DNA of 64,000 nt from Notamacropus eugenii (Eukaryota > Chordata > Mammalia > Diprotodontia > Macropodidae), in NCBI RefSeq assembly GCF_028372415.1, contig NC_092875.1, forward strand, positions 185,170,522 through 185,234,521, given 5' to 3'. The translations under genes and the position numbers were made by a program. Positions 53,781 to 64,000 of this stretch are shown piece by piece. A model generated the notes under the pieces. It had not been told where the DNA came from, did not search any database, and saw only the letters and a program-made list of their open reading frames with translations. Each line of letters begins with the position of its first letter. Positions within the stretch are counted from its first letter, which is position 1.

Positions 53781-53998
53781 CCTAGTTGTGTCCAATGTGG
53801 CCACCTGGGGGTAGAGAGAGAGAAAAAAAGGGAAAAAAAGGAATTTACATGATAATTTTATTATATATTGAAAAGGAATAGCAAATTGTACATAATAGAT
53901 TTTCACTTGCATGTGCAATCATCTTTTTTTATTATACTGTGTTATGGAAATGCTTGCTTTATTCCATAAATTAAAAATAAAATAAATTTTTTAAAAAA
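53375..53998 (+). mobile_element. L1 3' end, first of two tandem copies
   Basis: It carries ctgaacaagttgtggtgtat, gatggaatactactgtgcta, gagtgaaatgaacagaacc, a 3' UTR with tcatgtgcaatc-like text and an A-rich end. A TATG/CA microsatellite interrupts it at 53677-53780. Confidence 0.8.
53677..53780. repeat. Compound TATG/(CA)n/(TA)n microsatellite
   Basis: TATGTA-like repeats, then about 26 bp of CA, then TA. It lies where the second L1 copy has only a short tagatacatattcatg. Confidence 0.9.
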
Positions 53999-54002
53999 TA
54001 CC

Positions 54003-54350
54003 AACTTTAGCACCTAAGTCATTTCGACTATCATAAATAACCAAATTAACCACAGAGGACATATGAAGGAAGATAGCATCTGTACCTAGAAAAGGAACTG
54101 ATAAATAAAAGTACGTATAGAATGATTTTAGATACATATTCATGTTTAGTGGTAGCCATCTCTAGGTTAGGGGAAGGGGAGGGAAGAAAAAAGGGGGAAA
54201 GAAGAAAGTTACATAATAACTTTATTATGTATTTAAAAGTAAGAGCAAGTTGTATGTAATAAAGTTGCAGTTTCATGTGCAATCATATTTTTTATTATAT
54301 GTTATAGAAATGTTTGTTTTATTCCATAAATTAAATAAATATTTTTAAGA
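54003..54350 (+). mobile_element. L1 3' UTR, second tandem copy
   Basis: It repeats the 3' UTR of the previous element: actatcataaataaccaaat, aaaggaactgataaataaaa, gttttattccataaattaaa. The join at 53999-54003 has only an A-rich tail between them. Confidence 0.8.
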
Positions 54351-54464
54351 GCCTATTCTTAAATTTTCAATGTGAGTATTTACCACTTCAGAAATCTACA
54401 ATCTACAAATGAACACTTGGTTCATAATTTAATTAGCTTAATTTCTACTTGCCTTGCAAGCAGC

Positions 54465-54715
54465 TAAGTGGCACAGTGGATAGAGTACTGGGCTTGGAAT
54501 CAGGAAGACTCCTCTTCATGAGGCCATGTCTAGCCTCAGACACTTCCTAGCTGTGTGACCCTGGTCAAGTCATTTAACCCTGCTTGCCTCAGTTTCCCAT
54601 CTGTAAAATGAGCTTGAGAAAGAAAAGGCAAACTACTCCAGTATCTTTGCCAAGAAAACCCAAATGTGGTCACAAAGACTCCGACACAGTTGGAAAGACT
54701 GGACAATAAAAACAA
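54465..54715 (+). repeat. MAR1 SINE
   Basis: It shows gcagctaagtggcacagtgg, gtgaccctggtcaagtcatt, aaatgagcttgagaaagaaa, ccagtatctttgccaagaaa. Confidence 0.9.
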
Positions 54716-54890
54716 CTTTCTGAGTCCAAGCCCAGCCCTCTGTCCACTGAACCACCTGGGTGCCTCCAAGGTAAACAGAGGTTAAGTGACTTACCCAGAG
54801 TCACAGAGCTAGTAAGTGTCTGAAGCTAAATATAAACTCAGGTCTCCAGGCCCCTGACTCTATCTACTGCCCCACCTAGCTGCCCCCTTC
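54716..54890 (-). repeat. SINE pieces in opposite orientation
   Basis: Two minus-strand SINE heads: tctgtccactgaaccacctg near 54740, and gtgacttacccagagtcaca with tgccccacctagctgccccc at the right. Next to the plus MAR1 they make a short hairpin-capable pair. Confidence 0.75.
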
Positions 54891-55019
54891 AAGCAGTACC
54901 ACAGATTAAAAACCATCTGTGTACCTGAGGTACTTAGTTTCTTTCCCAGAACTTCATGATCTCTAGCAAAGCCAGGTAGGTTCTCTTCTGATAAAGCACT
55001 TGTTTCCACATAAATGAGC

Positions 55020-55190
55020 AGGTAGTGATTCATGGCTAAAAGGAGCCTCAGAGTCTAATCTCTGCATTTTATAGAAGAGGAAACAGAGGACTGTTGGGGT
55101 GATGTGACTTGAAGGAAGGCAGGGATTCCTAGGCAGAGCCTGGATTCTAACCTAGGTCCTTTGACTCCAAAAATTTTTCCACTAAGCCAT
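55020..55190 (-). repeat. CORE-SINE (MIR-like)
   Basis: It has aaaggagcctcagagtctaa, ttttatagaagaggaaacag, taacctaggtcctttgactc. Confidence 0.55.
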
Positions 55191-55199
55191 GATTCTTTG

Positions 55200-55990
55200 G
55201 ATGATCAGGTCTGAGAAGTCAAGGCAGATTCTCTGCTATGTCCTGGACACAAGCCCTAAGAAGACAATAGATTTCCTCATTATTATTATTATTATTAGCT
55301 TAATGTATAGTCATCTCAGTTCCCCTACTATTCATTCCTCCATCCATCATTGGAAGACTTCTTTCCTGATGATTTCTGTGGGTGCAGAGCATTATCTTCA
55401 ATCCTTAGAGCACAGAAAGCTGCTTTCTTGTGGGAGGTTTCAGGTATCCCCAATACAGGAAGAGCATTAGACCTAATACCTGGCTTCCATGTTCTTCTGA
55501 CCCTCCTTCTCTGTGCCACGTGGTTTTCTATCCTCTAACCACCTGACTCAGATTAGTCAGGATCCTCCTCAGCTTCTTCCAATCCTCTTTCTTCCTGGTT
55601 TCTTCCTTGAAGATGCCAAATGGCAAAACCAAAACTTAAAGCTAGGTCTTCAAATTCCAAGGTCCTCCATGCTTTTTGCTGCTAGGAGTTATATAGAAAG
55701 GGAGAGAGGGATGACAGAGACAATATAAAGGAAGAATCAACTACAATCGGACATGGGGAAAAGCGGAAAAAGTCAGAAGCCACCTTGAAGTTTGGGGCCT
55801 AGCTAACAGAGAATGGCAGTAATGTCAGTAGAAATGGGAAAATTATACAATGAGCTATCTGGGAGAATGAAGAAGGATGATTGGTTTAATTATAGATGAA
55901 TGAAGTTTGAGGTGATGTTAAAACTTCAAACTGAACTCTCATTGAACTCCATGCAGGTGTAAATCAAAATATTACAGAAACTGAGTTGGA
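55200..55990. other. Intergenic, unassigned
   Basis: No gene or confident repeat. A short (ATT)n run lies at 55279-55298. Confidence 0.4.
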
Positions 55991-55994
55991 ATAA

Positions 55995-56225
55995 ATCTCA
56001 TTGGTTTGGTGGTGTCAAATTCAAATAGAAATGGAGGCTACTAAATGTACACAAGGATCTTTGCAGGATGCATATTGACTTAGATAATCATATATTAACA
56101 TTATCTGTGTTCTATTGTATTTTTACTTATTTTGTCAAGTATTTCTCAGTTACATTTTAATCTGGTTAGGTTGCACTTCAGGAGTGCTGCCAGCCCTTGG
56201 CCATGTGTTTGACATCTCCCATCTA
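55995..56225 (+). mobile_element. hAT-type element (GTGTCAAA ends)
   Basis: Near-inverted ends ggtggtgtcaaattcaaata and tgtttgacatctccc. The centre (attaacattatctgtgttct, cattttaatctggttagg) matches the fragment at 22684-22795. No coding capacity. Confidence 0.65.
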
Positions 56226-56344
56226 GTGTAGCCTGTATCTGAACAGGTAATCCTTTCTGCAATATCCTTGCCTAATTGCCATCTAGAGTGTGCCTGAAGA
56301 CCTCAGTGATAGGGAATCTACCACATCCTTTGGCAGCCCATTCT

Positions 56345-56455
56345 ACTGGTGCAAAGTTCTTCTTTCTCTCCTTTCTTCCTTCCTTCCTTCCTTCTTTCCT
56401 TCCTTCCTTTCTTCCTTCTTTCCTTCCTTTCCTTTCTTTTCTTTTTCTTTTCGTT
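56345..56455. repeat. (TTCC)n polypyrimidine tract
   Basis: About 100 bp of TTCC/TTTC. It is placed where the A-rich tail of the adjacent minus-strand 7SL-derived element should be, so it is probably that tail after expansion. Confidence 0.9.
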
Positions 56456-56459
56456 TTTA

Positions 56460-56705
56460 AGAGTAGCTGTTCCTATCTTGCCTAGAGCAGAAGTACAGCA
56501 GATAGTCACTGGTCAGCATGTGATCTTTGACCTGCTCTGTTTCTGATCTGGGCTAGTTTGCCCCTTTTTAGGAAGCCTGCTCTTAGGGGTTCGCTATATT
56601 AGTACTGGACTTAATGAGGATTCTCATTCATCTTAACGCACTGCAGCTCCACTAAACTCCAGTGATCCACTAACCTTAGCCTTCCCAGTAGCAGGAATTG
56701 CAGGT
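56460..56705 (-). ncRNA. 7SL RNA-derived element
   Basis: Read on the minus strand it follows 7SL: tgctactgggaaggctaagg-like start, gagctgcagtgcgttaagat, then gggcaaactagcccagatca and cagagcaggtcaaagatcac. In plus orientation tgatctttgacctgctctgt and ctagtttgcccc are clear. It is the fourth 7SL-derived copy in 21 kb. Confidence 0.7.
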
Positions 56706-56719
56706 ATACATATCTAATT

Positions 56720-56795
56720 CACTTGCAAGTCATGGCATCAGCTTCTGATGTCATGGTCCTCTTCAAGGACAAAGGACAAACAACAACCACGCCCA
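56720..56795 (+). mobile_element. RTE-type 3' end fragment
   Basis: It has acttgcaagtcatggcatca, gatgtcatggtcctcttcaa, ggacaaaggacaaacaacaa. Confidence 0.75.
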
Positions 56796-57034
56796 GCCCA
56801 ATGTTAAATTTTGGGAAGTTTCTCCTTCCAAAGCTAAAACTCTGCCTCATCGCTCTTGGTTCTATCATCTGGGGTTAAATAGAAGATGTCCAATCCCTCT
56901 TCCACATGAAATCCTATGTTATGGGTATCTATTAATGCTAAAGAGATTTGAATAACTATGATGGTTAAAACAACATGTTTGTTTAAGCACCTGGACTAGG
57001 GTGACCTCTGAGAATTCCGTAGCTTTAGATCTAT

Positions 57035-57180
57035 GACCCTACTGCATGTCAGGTATTGTGCTAGGGTTACAAAGACAAAAATAAAATAGTCTCTGCCCTC
57101 TGAAAACTTGTATTTGATCTGTAGAGACATCACACATACAAGTAAATATGTGAAAACATTTTAGAGTTACTATGAGGATA
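57035..57180 (-). mobile_element. L2 3' end
   Basis: Reverse L2: gcatgtcaggtattgtgcta, gggttacaaagacaaaaata, gtctctgccctctgaaaac. Confidence 0.65.
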
Positions 57181-57189
57181 AAATATAGA

Positions 57190-57610
57190 ATATTTACTAT
57201 AATCATTACTAATTATTTGGGAATTTTTTTCCCCACTTCCTAGGACTGAATTGTGCCAACCTTGGCTAGAAAAGTCTGAACTCTGTGATGCAATTCTTGA
57301 CAATAACAGCAGAGGGCAGGTTGGTATTTTGGATACCTTCTTGTAAACCACATGCAGCAATGGAAGCACCTTACCAAAAGATGGCGCCTGTGCCTGCTTG
57401 GTGTCCATAAGCGTCTGTGAGAGTTCTTAGTTCTAAGTGTAATGGCCTTCTAAGTTTTTCTCTGGCTCTTTCTGGGATGCAAAAGGGAATTCTATTCTAA
57501 TCAATTAGAAGCAAACGGGGAGGGAAGGACATTGGGACTTTTAGGTTATCGTTGGTGGCTAATTTTTAAAAAGAGATTAACCAAGGAAGGGTTTGACAGA
57601 ATAGTATAAT
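57190..57610. other. Intergenic, unassigned
   Basis: No gene or repeat family is recognised. Confidence 0.4.
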
Positions 57611-57619
57611 TATAAGATT

Positions 57620-57735
57620 TTCAATGAAATAATCCAGGTCTGATTCCCAGGTTTGCTACTTACTATCTATGAGAACTTGGGTAGGTCAGCAACTCTCTGG
57701 ACTGTTTCCTTTAATATAAAATTCAGAGGCTGGAC
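57620..57735 (+). repeat. MIR SINE
   Basis: It has ccaggtctgattcccaggtt, acttgggtaggtcagcaact and aggctggactata. Confidence 0.6.
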
Positions 57736-58067
57736 TATATTTATATTTGCTTATAATTTATATTCTTTTTGTTCTGAACTTTTATATTTTGCTCTTGTTC
57801 TGAGCATTTGTATTTTGCTTTTATGTTTACAAAGCACTTCCTCCACAAAACCCCTGTGAAGATGGCTGTGTGAGTATTCCTACCTCTCAGGGGCCTCTTC
57901 TGTAAAATCACTGAATGTCAGAATTATAAAGAACCTCAAAAAACCATCTAATCTGATCTATACTTGGGGAGGAAAAATCCCCTACAACATATCCAAAAAG
58001 TGGTCTTCCAGTTTCTGCCTTCTAATAAGAAGGACTCTACTACACCCCCACCACCCCTGAATAAATG

Positions 58068-58070
<3 letters not shown>

Positions 58071-58121
<51 letters not shown>
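58071..58121 (+). repeat. (AC)n microsatellite
   Basis: About 50 bp of uninterrupted AC in the L3/CR1 relic. Confidence 0.96.
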
Positions 58122-58124
<3 letters not shown>

Positions 58125-58317
58125 CCTCTAATTGCTAGGCGGTTTTCCCTAATATCTAAGCCTAAACCTAAATCTACCTCTTTTGATTCTACCCTACCAG
58201 GACAAACCTAATCTCTTTTATACATAACAGCCCTTCATATACTTGAAAAGAGCTTTCTCTCTAAGTCAAAAGTTCCTGTTTCCTTCAACTGATTCTCCCT
58301 AGTTAGATAGCAACCAG

Positions 58318-58575
58318 GTGGTGCATTGAATAGAGCAAAGGACCTGGAGTCAGGAAGACCTGGGTTCCAATCTGACCTCAGACACTTGTTAATTGTATGA
58401 TCTTGAGCAAGTCACTTAAACTCTTGAGGGCCTCAGTTCTCTTACCTGTAAAATGGGGATAATGGTAGCTCCTACCTTCCAGGGTTGTTGTGAAACTCAA
58501 ATGAGATCATATCTGTAAAGTATTTTCCGAACCTTAAAACTCTGTAATTATTATATTATAATAATAATTATAATA
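58318..58575 (+). repeat. THER1/MIR SINE
   Basis: Full THER1: aggacctggagtcaggaaga, cttgagcaagtcacttaaac, tcttacctgtaaaatgggga, cttccagggttgttgtgaaa, and an ATT-rich tail. Confidence 0.85.
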
Positions 58576-58682
58576 AAGCTCTAAAATCTTACATAAAAAT
58601 GCAAGCTATTAGCTATTATATCCCAAGAACTCAAGGCCCTTCATCATCCTGTTTGCCCTCCTCTGTATGCTCTCTACATTAT

Positions 58683-58999
58683 GTGTGTGTGTTCGTCCTT
58701 CGTTGCCAAAGAAGACAATGCCATCAGAGAAATAATGACATGACTTGCACTTGACTTTGTTTTGAGTGAGGGAGGGCTGTGCACATCACCAGCCTCGCTT
58801 CTCTTCCAGAGTCATCTGAATCTAGTGACCAGATATTCATCAGGATGACTGGAGATGACCCAGGATGAGGCAATTAGGGTTAAGTGACTTGCCCAAAGTC
58901 ACACAGCTAGTGAGTGTCAAGTATCTGAGGTGAGATTTGAACTCATGTCCTCCTGGCTCCTACACTGGCACTCTATCCACTGTACCACCTAGCTGCCCC
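58683..58999 (-). repeat. RTE-tailed tRNA SINE with a 17-bp target duplication
   Basis: It has the same structure as 35759-36074, with the head at the right (accacctagctgcccc). It is flanked by a perfect 17-bp duplication TATGCTCTCTACATTAT at 58666-58682 and 59000-59016. The target is the L3 relic. Confidence 0.95.
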
Positions 59000-59324
59000 T
59001 ATGCTCTCTACATTATATCCTAAATGTGAAATAAGTCCAGTATTGAACACTGTACTTCAGTCCTGGTCTCACAAGGGCAGAGCTCTTACAATAAGAATGC
59101 CACAACCCCCTACTGCTGGATGCCATGTTTCTCTCAATGCAGCCTAATAAGTCATTACTTTGCTTGGCTGATGAATCACTGTTGATTGCCATTAAATTTG
59201 TGGGCCACTAAAACCTCCAGATCTTTGTCAGACTAGCCAGACTAGCTTTACCTACCCATCTTCAACTTCATATTTCATTCTCTTGGACCACATCAAAGAA
59301 TTTAGAGACAAAAGTACTCTTTGG

Positions 59325-59555
59325 GAGGAGAGGTGGTGGTATGAGCACCAGGTCTAAAGTCAAAAGACCAGGTCTTTGAGTCTCAGCTATACCACTTAAC
59401 TAGTCAACGTGACTTGGGATGAGTAACTTCACCCCTCTTTGACTTCCTGATCTTAGAGATAAGGCAATATCATCATTGACCTCACAGGATTGTTAGGAGG
59501 GAGGTTTTTTGTAAACTAGAAAGTACTATAGAAATATGAGCTATTATTAATAATT
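59325..59555 (+). repeat. THER1/MIR SINE
   Basis: Diverged copy: gtctttgagtctcagctata, gatgagtaacttcacccctc, cctcacaggattgttaggag and agaaatatgagctattatta. Confidence 0.65.
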
Positions 59556-59749
59556 CAGCTTTGGTTCAATAAACACCTATTAAACACCAGCATGAACAGA
59601 ACTGTGTTGGGAAGGAGGATGCAAAGTCATCCATGCATACGTCCATATGCAACCAACCAACTACAAAGTACCATCTAAATGTGAACTGTTATCAGGACTG
59701 CAAATACACTAAAGGGTTCTCAGTGATAAAACCAACCTCATCCTACTGT

Positions 59750-60000
59750 TATTATTAACAATAATATCTAACGGTTTTATAACAAACTGAGAGTATACAA
59801 AGAATTTTATATACATGATCTTGACTGAGTCTCATAACAACTGTGTGAGGTAGGTACTAAGGGTATCATCACTCCCACTTTACAGATGAGAAAACTAAGG
59901 TTCAGGTGACTTACCCATTGTCACCCAGCGGGTAAGTGTCAGAATCTGAACCCATGTCTTTCTGACCAATACTCCATCCATTGCATTGTGCGACATATTT
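59750..60000 (-). repeat. MIR SINE
   Basis: Reverse MIR with ctcataacaactgtgtgagg, actttacagatgagaaaact, cattgtcacccagcgggtaa. A second reverse fragment (cattttacagatgaaaaaaa) follows at 60095-60200. Confidence 0.7.
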
Positions 60001-60204
60001 ATCATTCACTTTAGTCCTAGTCTAAATTTACTGTGGCCTTGCTTCATCTTTGGTATTAAAACAAGAAGTTATCAGCTGAATCCCCATGCTTGTCCCATTT
60101 TACAGATGAAAAAAAGTGATACCCAAAGTGCCTGATCCGAAGTCACACACAGTTAAACAGAAGAGGTAGGGATAAAATCTAAGTTTTCTCACTCCTTAAG
60201 AGGA

Positions 60205-61070
60205 TGCTTTTTCTACTTCACTCTTACTTCTCTCAGCTCTAATAGCAGGGCCTCCTGATTATACCAGGGACCTGTACCCTGTAGGTAGGTCAAACTATAC
60301 CTACAGGAGTTGCCCTTCTCCCTTACTTACCTACCCTCAGCACCCAAGTCCTATCTCGCATATATTTCCTCTTCCCAGCTTTCACAACATTGCATCCGCA
60401 GTCACCAAAGTCTCTGCCTCCTAGTCTCACAACTTCCCCTGAGGCCATCACTCTCATTACCTGGAACCTTCATATGGCCTGGGAGTTTCTGCCCCCTTTG
60501 CCCTTACCCCACTCCTCACTCTCCCATCTTTCCCAGAGCCCCCTCCTGCCAGCTTGCTTGCCTTCCCACAGACCTAGGCCTTCTTTCCCCTTCCCTTTCA
60601 TTTTAGAGGTTATGAAAGAAGCTCCCCTGCAAAAGGGGAATGTTTTCAAGAAGAAGAGAAAAGGCCTTGCTAGAGCACATGAAGAGCCCTGGGGGAAAAG
60701 AGAGGTATGAGGAAGGGAAAAGGGAAAGAGAGCCAAGGTCCTCTTTTAGCTGCAAAAGACATCATTCCTATAGGAAGTCAAATCTGAATTGTTCTAGTCA
60801 GGTCTGATTCAGACTGCTAGGAGCCCAAGGCTGGCCTTACATGAATACACACTAGGCAGCCACCCAAGAAGGTGTAATTCTCAAGGAAGGCACCCTGATC
60901 CAAAAACAACCTTACGAACTAATTCCTGAAATTCACGAACTAATTCCTGAAATTCCGCAATTAGAGATCCATTCCTTTGGCTGAAACCTTTATCCCCTGG
61001 GATATATTAGAAGGTTAATACTTTAAATCCCACTGGTCATTAACATCTCAGCATGAATCAGGTTCAACAA
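60205..61070. other. Intergenic, unassigned, with a 21-bp tandem duplicate
   Basis: No gene is recognised. Overlapping ORFs at 60310-60736 follow a C-rich composition. A perfect 21-bp direct duplicate lies at 60914-60934 and 60935-60955. Confidence 0.45.
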
Positions 61071-61079
61071 GGTCAAATT

Positions 61080-62420
61080 CAACAAACATTTAAGTTTCTA
61101 TTATGTACTGGGTTCTGGGGATTCAAAGGTGAAAAAGCAGAATAGATTCTGCCCTCAGAGTGCTTATAATTTATTGGGGCAAGAGGTGTCCTCATATTTT
61201 GAATATATTATATACTTAGAAGAAATAAAAAGAGGATTTAGGAGAAGCACATTTGAAAATAGTGCATAGGAGAAAGGTGTAAGAGATGAAGTAGGGCAAG
61301 CTCTTCTCAGAGCAGGAGGCCTTATGGAAAAGTTAGTACCTGGCTTGGGAAGGAAGAGAAGAAATCCAAAAGGGAAGAATGCAGAAGGAAACCATTCCAG
61401 AGATAGGAAAATACACAGAAGCAAGAGATAGCTGGAAGATTATGGAAATACAGCTGCTAGTCCAATCTGGTTAGAACATAGAGTGAATGAAGGGTAAGGA
61501 TCCGAAATTAAGCCAGAACGGAACGTTGGAGAGGTTATGGAAGGCCCTGAATGCTAAAGAGTTTATACTTTGTACTCTAATTACTAGGGAACCAGCGGAA
61601 GCTTTTCAGTTCAATTGAAATCAATAACATTTATTAAGCAACTACTATGTGCCCAACACTCTGCTAGACACATCAAGGAAATTATGTGACCAGACCCGTT
61701 GTAACAGCAAGGACCCTGGCATACACAAGAGATCTCGCTGTACGGGTTCTTACATCTGGTTTTCTAAAAGGAAAGCAATTTTTGAGGGGTCAGCAATCAC
61801 CTTAATCAAACACATATATCATTCACTTAGTTCAGGAGGAAAAGTCAGCACCCTGAACTTCAGAGAAAATACAAATAGAGAAATAAAGATCAACAGACAG
61901 GGCTTCCAACTGCCTGACTGTAAGCAATACGTACATCACAGATCCAAGTATCTGACCGTTACATACATTCATAGTTACCAGAGAGAAAGAAGTACCAATA
62001 TTTGGGTTTTCTAAGTACTAAGCGTTTAGTGGTTACTTTAGGGTCTCATCTGACCAAACATTTCCAAAGAGTAAGCCTCCAAACAGAATCTTACCTCAGA
62101 GTATATATACACTTTTTAGAACCAGAGGGCATCAGAACCCTTGAGAATCAGTACTTCTTTAGAAATTAACAAAAGGTGTGGACATTCCTACAAAACGTAG
62201 CTCTCCTAATCAAGCTTTCCTTAATGGGCGGTCCCTTAATGGGTGGGGAAGATCTTTAACCCTCTTTAAAATAATTAACATTACACCTATATATTAGGAT
62301 GCCTACTTTGGGAATTTTGGGTAGATTGGGGAGGAAAGAGATCAGAGATTGAAAGGAAGGCACTTCAGAAGTTGTTATGGCAGTCCAGGAACTGAATTAG
62401 GGTGGTAGCATCCACAGAAT
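61080..62420 (-). mobile_element. L2 LINE relic holding an LTR
   Basis: Reverse L2 text: tctattatgtactgggttct, gaccattccag-like motif, and a second L2 end ttattaagcaactactatgt near 61630. It resumes after the LTR with gttatggcagtccaggaact. It spans 61080-61699 and 62286-62420. Confidence 0.65.
61700..62285 (-). mobile_element. Solo LTR, same family as 42344-42896
   Basis: It starts TGTAACAGCA and ends TTACA on the plus strand. It matches the other copy throughout (gcaccctgaacttcagagaa, agacagggcttccaactg, gggtggggaagatctttaac). Flanks cccgt and cctat differ by two transitions, so a decayed 5-bp duplication is plausible. TATATATA near 62105 and ATTAAA near 61806, both read on the minus strand, support that orientation. 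Confidence 0.85.
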
Positions 62421-62429
62421 TAAGGGAAT

Positions 62430-63470
62430 GGATGTTCTTTTTCCTCAGAATAAATTTGAAAGGGCAGAAAAACAAAAATTAGTCCTGAGGGGAGACACGG
62501 GATGAAAGCTACTTTACCAGAGGAAAACTTGTAAGGGTAGAAATATTCCATAGACAGACAAACAATTAGAGCTACAAATATCTTTTCCCATTGAGGTGCA
62601 AAGAAAGTTCCGAATGGAGAGTCTGGGAATACTGAAGACAAAACTCAAAGACTCCACGATATTGTCTAAGGCCAGCCTTGAGTAGATAACTGAGTTCCAG
62701 TTCAAGTCAGCAGTGAGGGGTTTATACCAATAAAAGCAAGTTCTTATTGAAAAATACCACTGGGTGGGGGAGGGGAGTTAGTAGGTTGGATTCATTGCTG
62801 CTCTAGGTTGGTCCAAACCAGTTTCTCATTCTCAGGTTTGATTCTACGTTTTTTCTTTGAATTACAAGAGAGATCATTTCTGCACTAGAGAGGCAAATGG
62901 GACACCAGCTGAGAAGGGCAGAAGTGAGATTCCTTTGTTAATGGAAGGAGGGCCTCCCTCTCACTTTTGCCTTTGCCTGAGGCCTTGGGGGGTCCTTCTC
63001 TTTTCTCTCCCATCATCTTCTGCAGCAAAAATGGTATCCATAACAACATTCACTCAAGCCAGTTGTCCTGAGTAAAATGAAAGTTACTTTACTAGTTAAG
63101 GATTCCTAAGAATATAAACACAATATAGATAAGCAATTTCTTTACTATTGCTATTCCAGAACTGGAATTACATAGGAAATTCCCAGTATGGATACTCCCT
63201 CTGCTGATGTATATTGGCAAATTAGCAATTTAGAGTCTTCAGTTTTTGTCTAGGCCGCATAGCTGTTATGTATCAGAGGCACATAGGCTCGGGTAACTAT
63301 CACTATAAATGATCATTGCCTTAGGCCAGGTACAGGCTGGCCCAAATGCAAGTTCAGGTTCTGGAGAGAGTGAAGCAAGGAAGCAAATGATTTTCAAAAC
63401 CCTTTCACTAAATTCAAACACTCAGTATTGATGAGGGGAGCTCTCCAGGTCCTCATTCAACCCAGTTCCA
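62430..63470. other. Intergenic, unassigned
   Basis: No gene, RNA or repeat family is recognised. Open frames of 60-73 codons on both strands show no family motif. Confidence 0.4.
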
Positions 63471-63479
63471 TAACTGTAT

Positions 63480-63730
63480 GGGCAGCTACGTGTCACAATA
63501 GATACAATGCCAGGCCTAGAGTCAGGAAGACTCGTCTTCCTGAGTTCAAATCTAACCTCAGCCGTGTACTAGCTGTGTAACTCTGGGCAAGTTGCTTAAC
63601 CCTGTCTGCCTCAGTTTCCTCATCTGTAAAAATGAGCTGGAGAAGGAAATGGCAAAACACTCCGATATCTTTGCCAAGAAAACTCCAAACAGGGTCACAA
63701 AGAGTTGGACATCACTGAACAAAAACAACA
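63480..63730 (+). repeat. MAR1 SINE
   Basis: Full MAR1: gggcagctacgtgtcacaat, aactctgggcaagttgctta, tcagtttcctcatctgtaaa, ggagaaggaaatggcaaaac, acagggtcacaaagagttgg. Confidence 0.9.
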
Positions 63731-63811
63731 GCCATAATCATAACAGAACCCACAGGTATAAATGGTCCATGAGGACAGAAGAACTTTACCTTCTTTAAAA
63801 AAAAAAAACAA

Positions 63812-63990
63812 ACCAGTTTATATAGTGTAAAGTGTTTGGTGATGCCCAGATTATCTAAGATGAAGTGCACCCACATGGGAGATGCCAGTGACTGGCTTGT
63901 GGGAGACAGGACAGCTGGTATAGCACTGTCTTCTGCCTTGGCCCGCCACATGTTTGGGGGCAGCCTCTTTCCATTGACTGTGTAGCTGGA
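63812..63990 (-). other. Open, coding-like stretch at the window edge
   Basis: A minus-strand frame reads SSYTVNGKRLPPNMWRAKAE then PAVLSPTSQSLASPMWVHFI and stays open from the edge to about 63815. The text is more protein-like than nearby DNA. It could be part of an exon, a conserved 3' UTR of the neighbouring gene (GFOD1 in human, same strand as TBC1D7), or chance. No splice sites are clear. Confidence 0.25.
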
Positions 63991-64000
63991 TATATATATA

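Larger units (their letters stand above)
57910..59310 (-). mobile_element. L3/CR1 LINE relic with inserted SINEs
   Basis: Pieces in order: ccatctaatctgatctatac, cagcccttcatatacttgaa, gtttgccctcctctgtatgc, then tgaacactgtacttcagtcc, tgggccactaaaacctccag. It is interrupted by (AC)n, a THER1 and an RTE-tailed SINE. Confidence 0.75.

Noticed and set aside
60310..60736. Overlapping 88-106 codon ORFs as a proline-rich gene
   Set aside because: They are open in several frames because of C-rich composition. No domain or splice evidence.

Overview
The window is nuclear genomic DNA of a marsupial (metatherian) mammal; the species cannot be fixed from the sequence. The evidence is the repeat content. 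There are many tRNA-derived CORE-SINEs of the MAR1 and THER1/MIR type, RTE-tailed SINEs, L1 and L1-derived 'HAL1-like' elements with marsupial-type 3' ends, L2 and L3/CR1 remnants, short hAT elements and two solo LTRs. No prokaryotic signals are present.

One protein-coding gene is supported. It is a complete TBC1D7 on the minus strand, with seven coding exons between 37943 (start codon) and 11344 (stop codon). The splice sites join in phase to give a 293-residue protein, which is the length I recall for human TBC1D7. A CpG island at 40440-41190 with GC boxes is the likely promoter and non-coding first exon. A polyadenylation signal lies at 11159-11164. TBC1D7 is the small third subunit of the TSC1-TSC2 complex that restrains Rheb and mTORC1. 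One intron uses a GC donor (GC-AG class); the other five donors between coding exons are GT.

Layout: 1-11.1 kb is intergenic DNA downstream of TBC1D7, with two pieces of HAL1-like elements, an L2 broken by an L1, two THER1 SINEs and an L1 3' end. 11.1-41.2 kb is TBC1D7. Its introns hold an in-phase 36-bp minisatellite, an L3/CR1 relic broken by SINE and hAT insertions, opposed L2 copies, a 550-bp TG/TA tract, and, around the start-codon exon, a large inverted duplication. 41.2-64 kb is intergenic DNA upstream of the gene: an L2 containing a hAT element that itself contains a solo LTR, a near full-length HAL1-like element with a pure GA tract of about 107 bp, more L1, L2, L3, RTE and SINE insertions, a second LTR of the same family, and at the right edge an open, coding-looking stretch. 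In the human genome TBC1D7 lies between PHACTR1 and GFOD1, so this edge may be approaching GFOD1, but that is inference.

The most interesting structure is the inverted duplication. Its arms (7SL-derived element, unique leader, MAR1 SINE) lie in introns 1 and 2 of TBC1D7 and enclose the exon that carries the start codon. One arm also holds an RTE-tailed SINE, and the other arm preserves the matching empty site. I found no convincing new protein-coding system. Repeat boundaries are by eye and usually good to about 10-30 bp. Repeat family names are from memory of family signatures, not from a database search.
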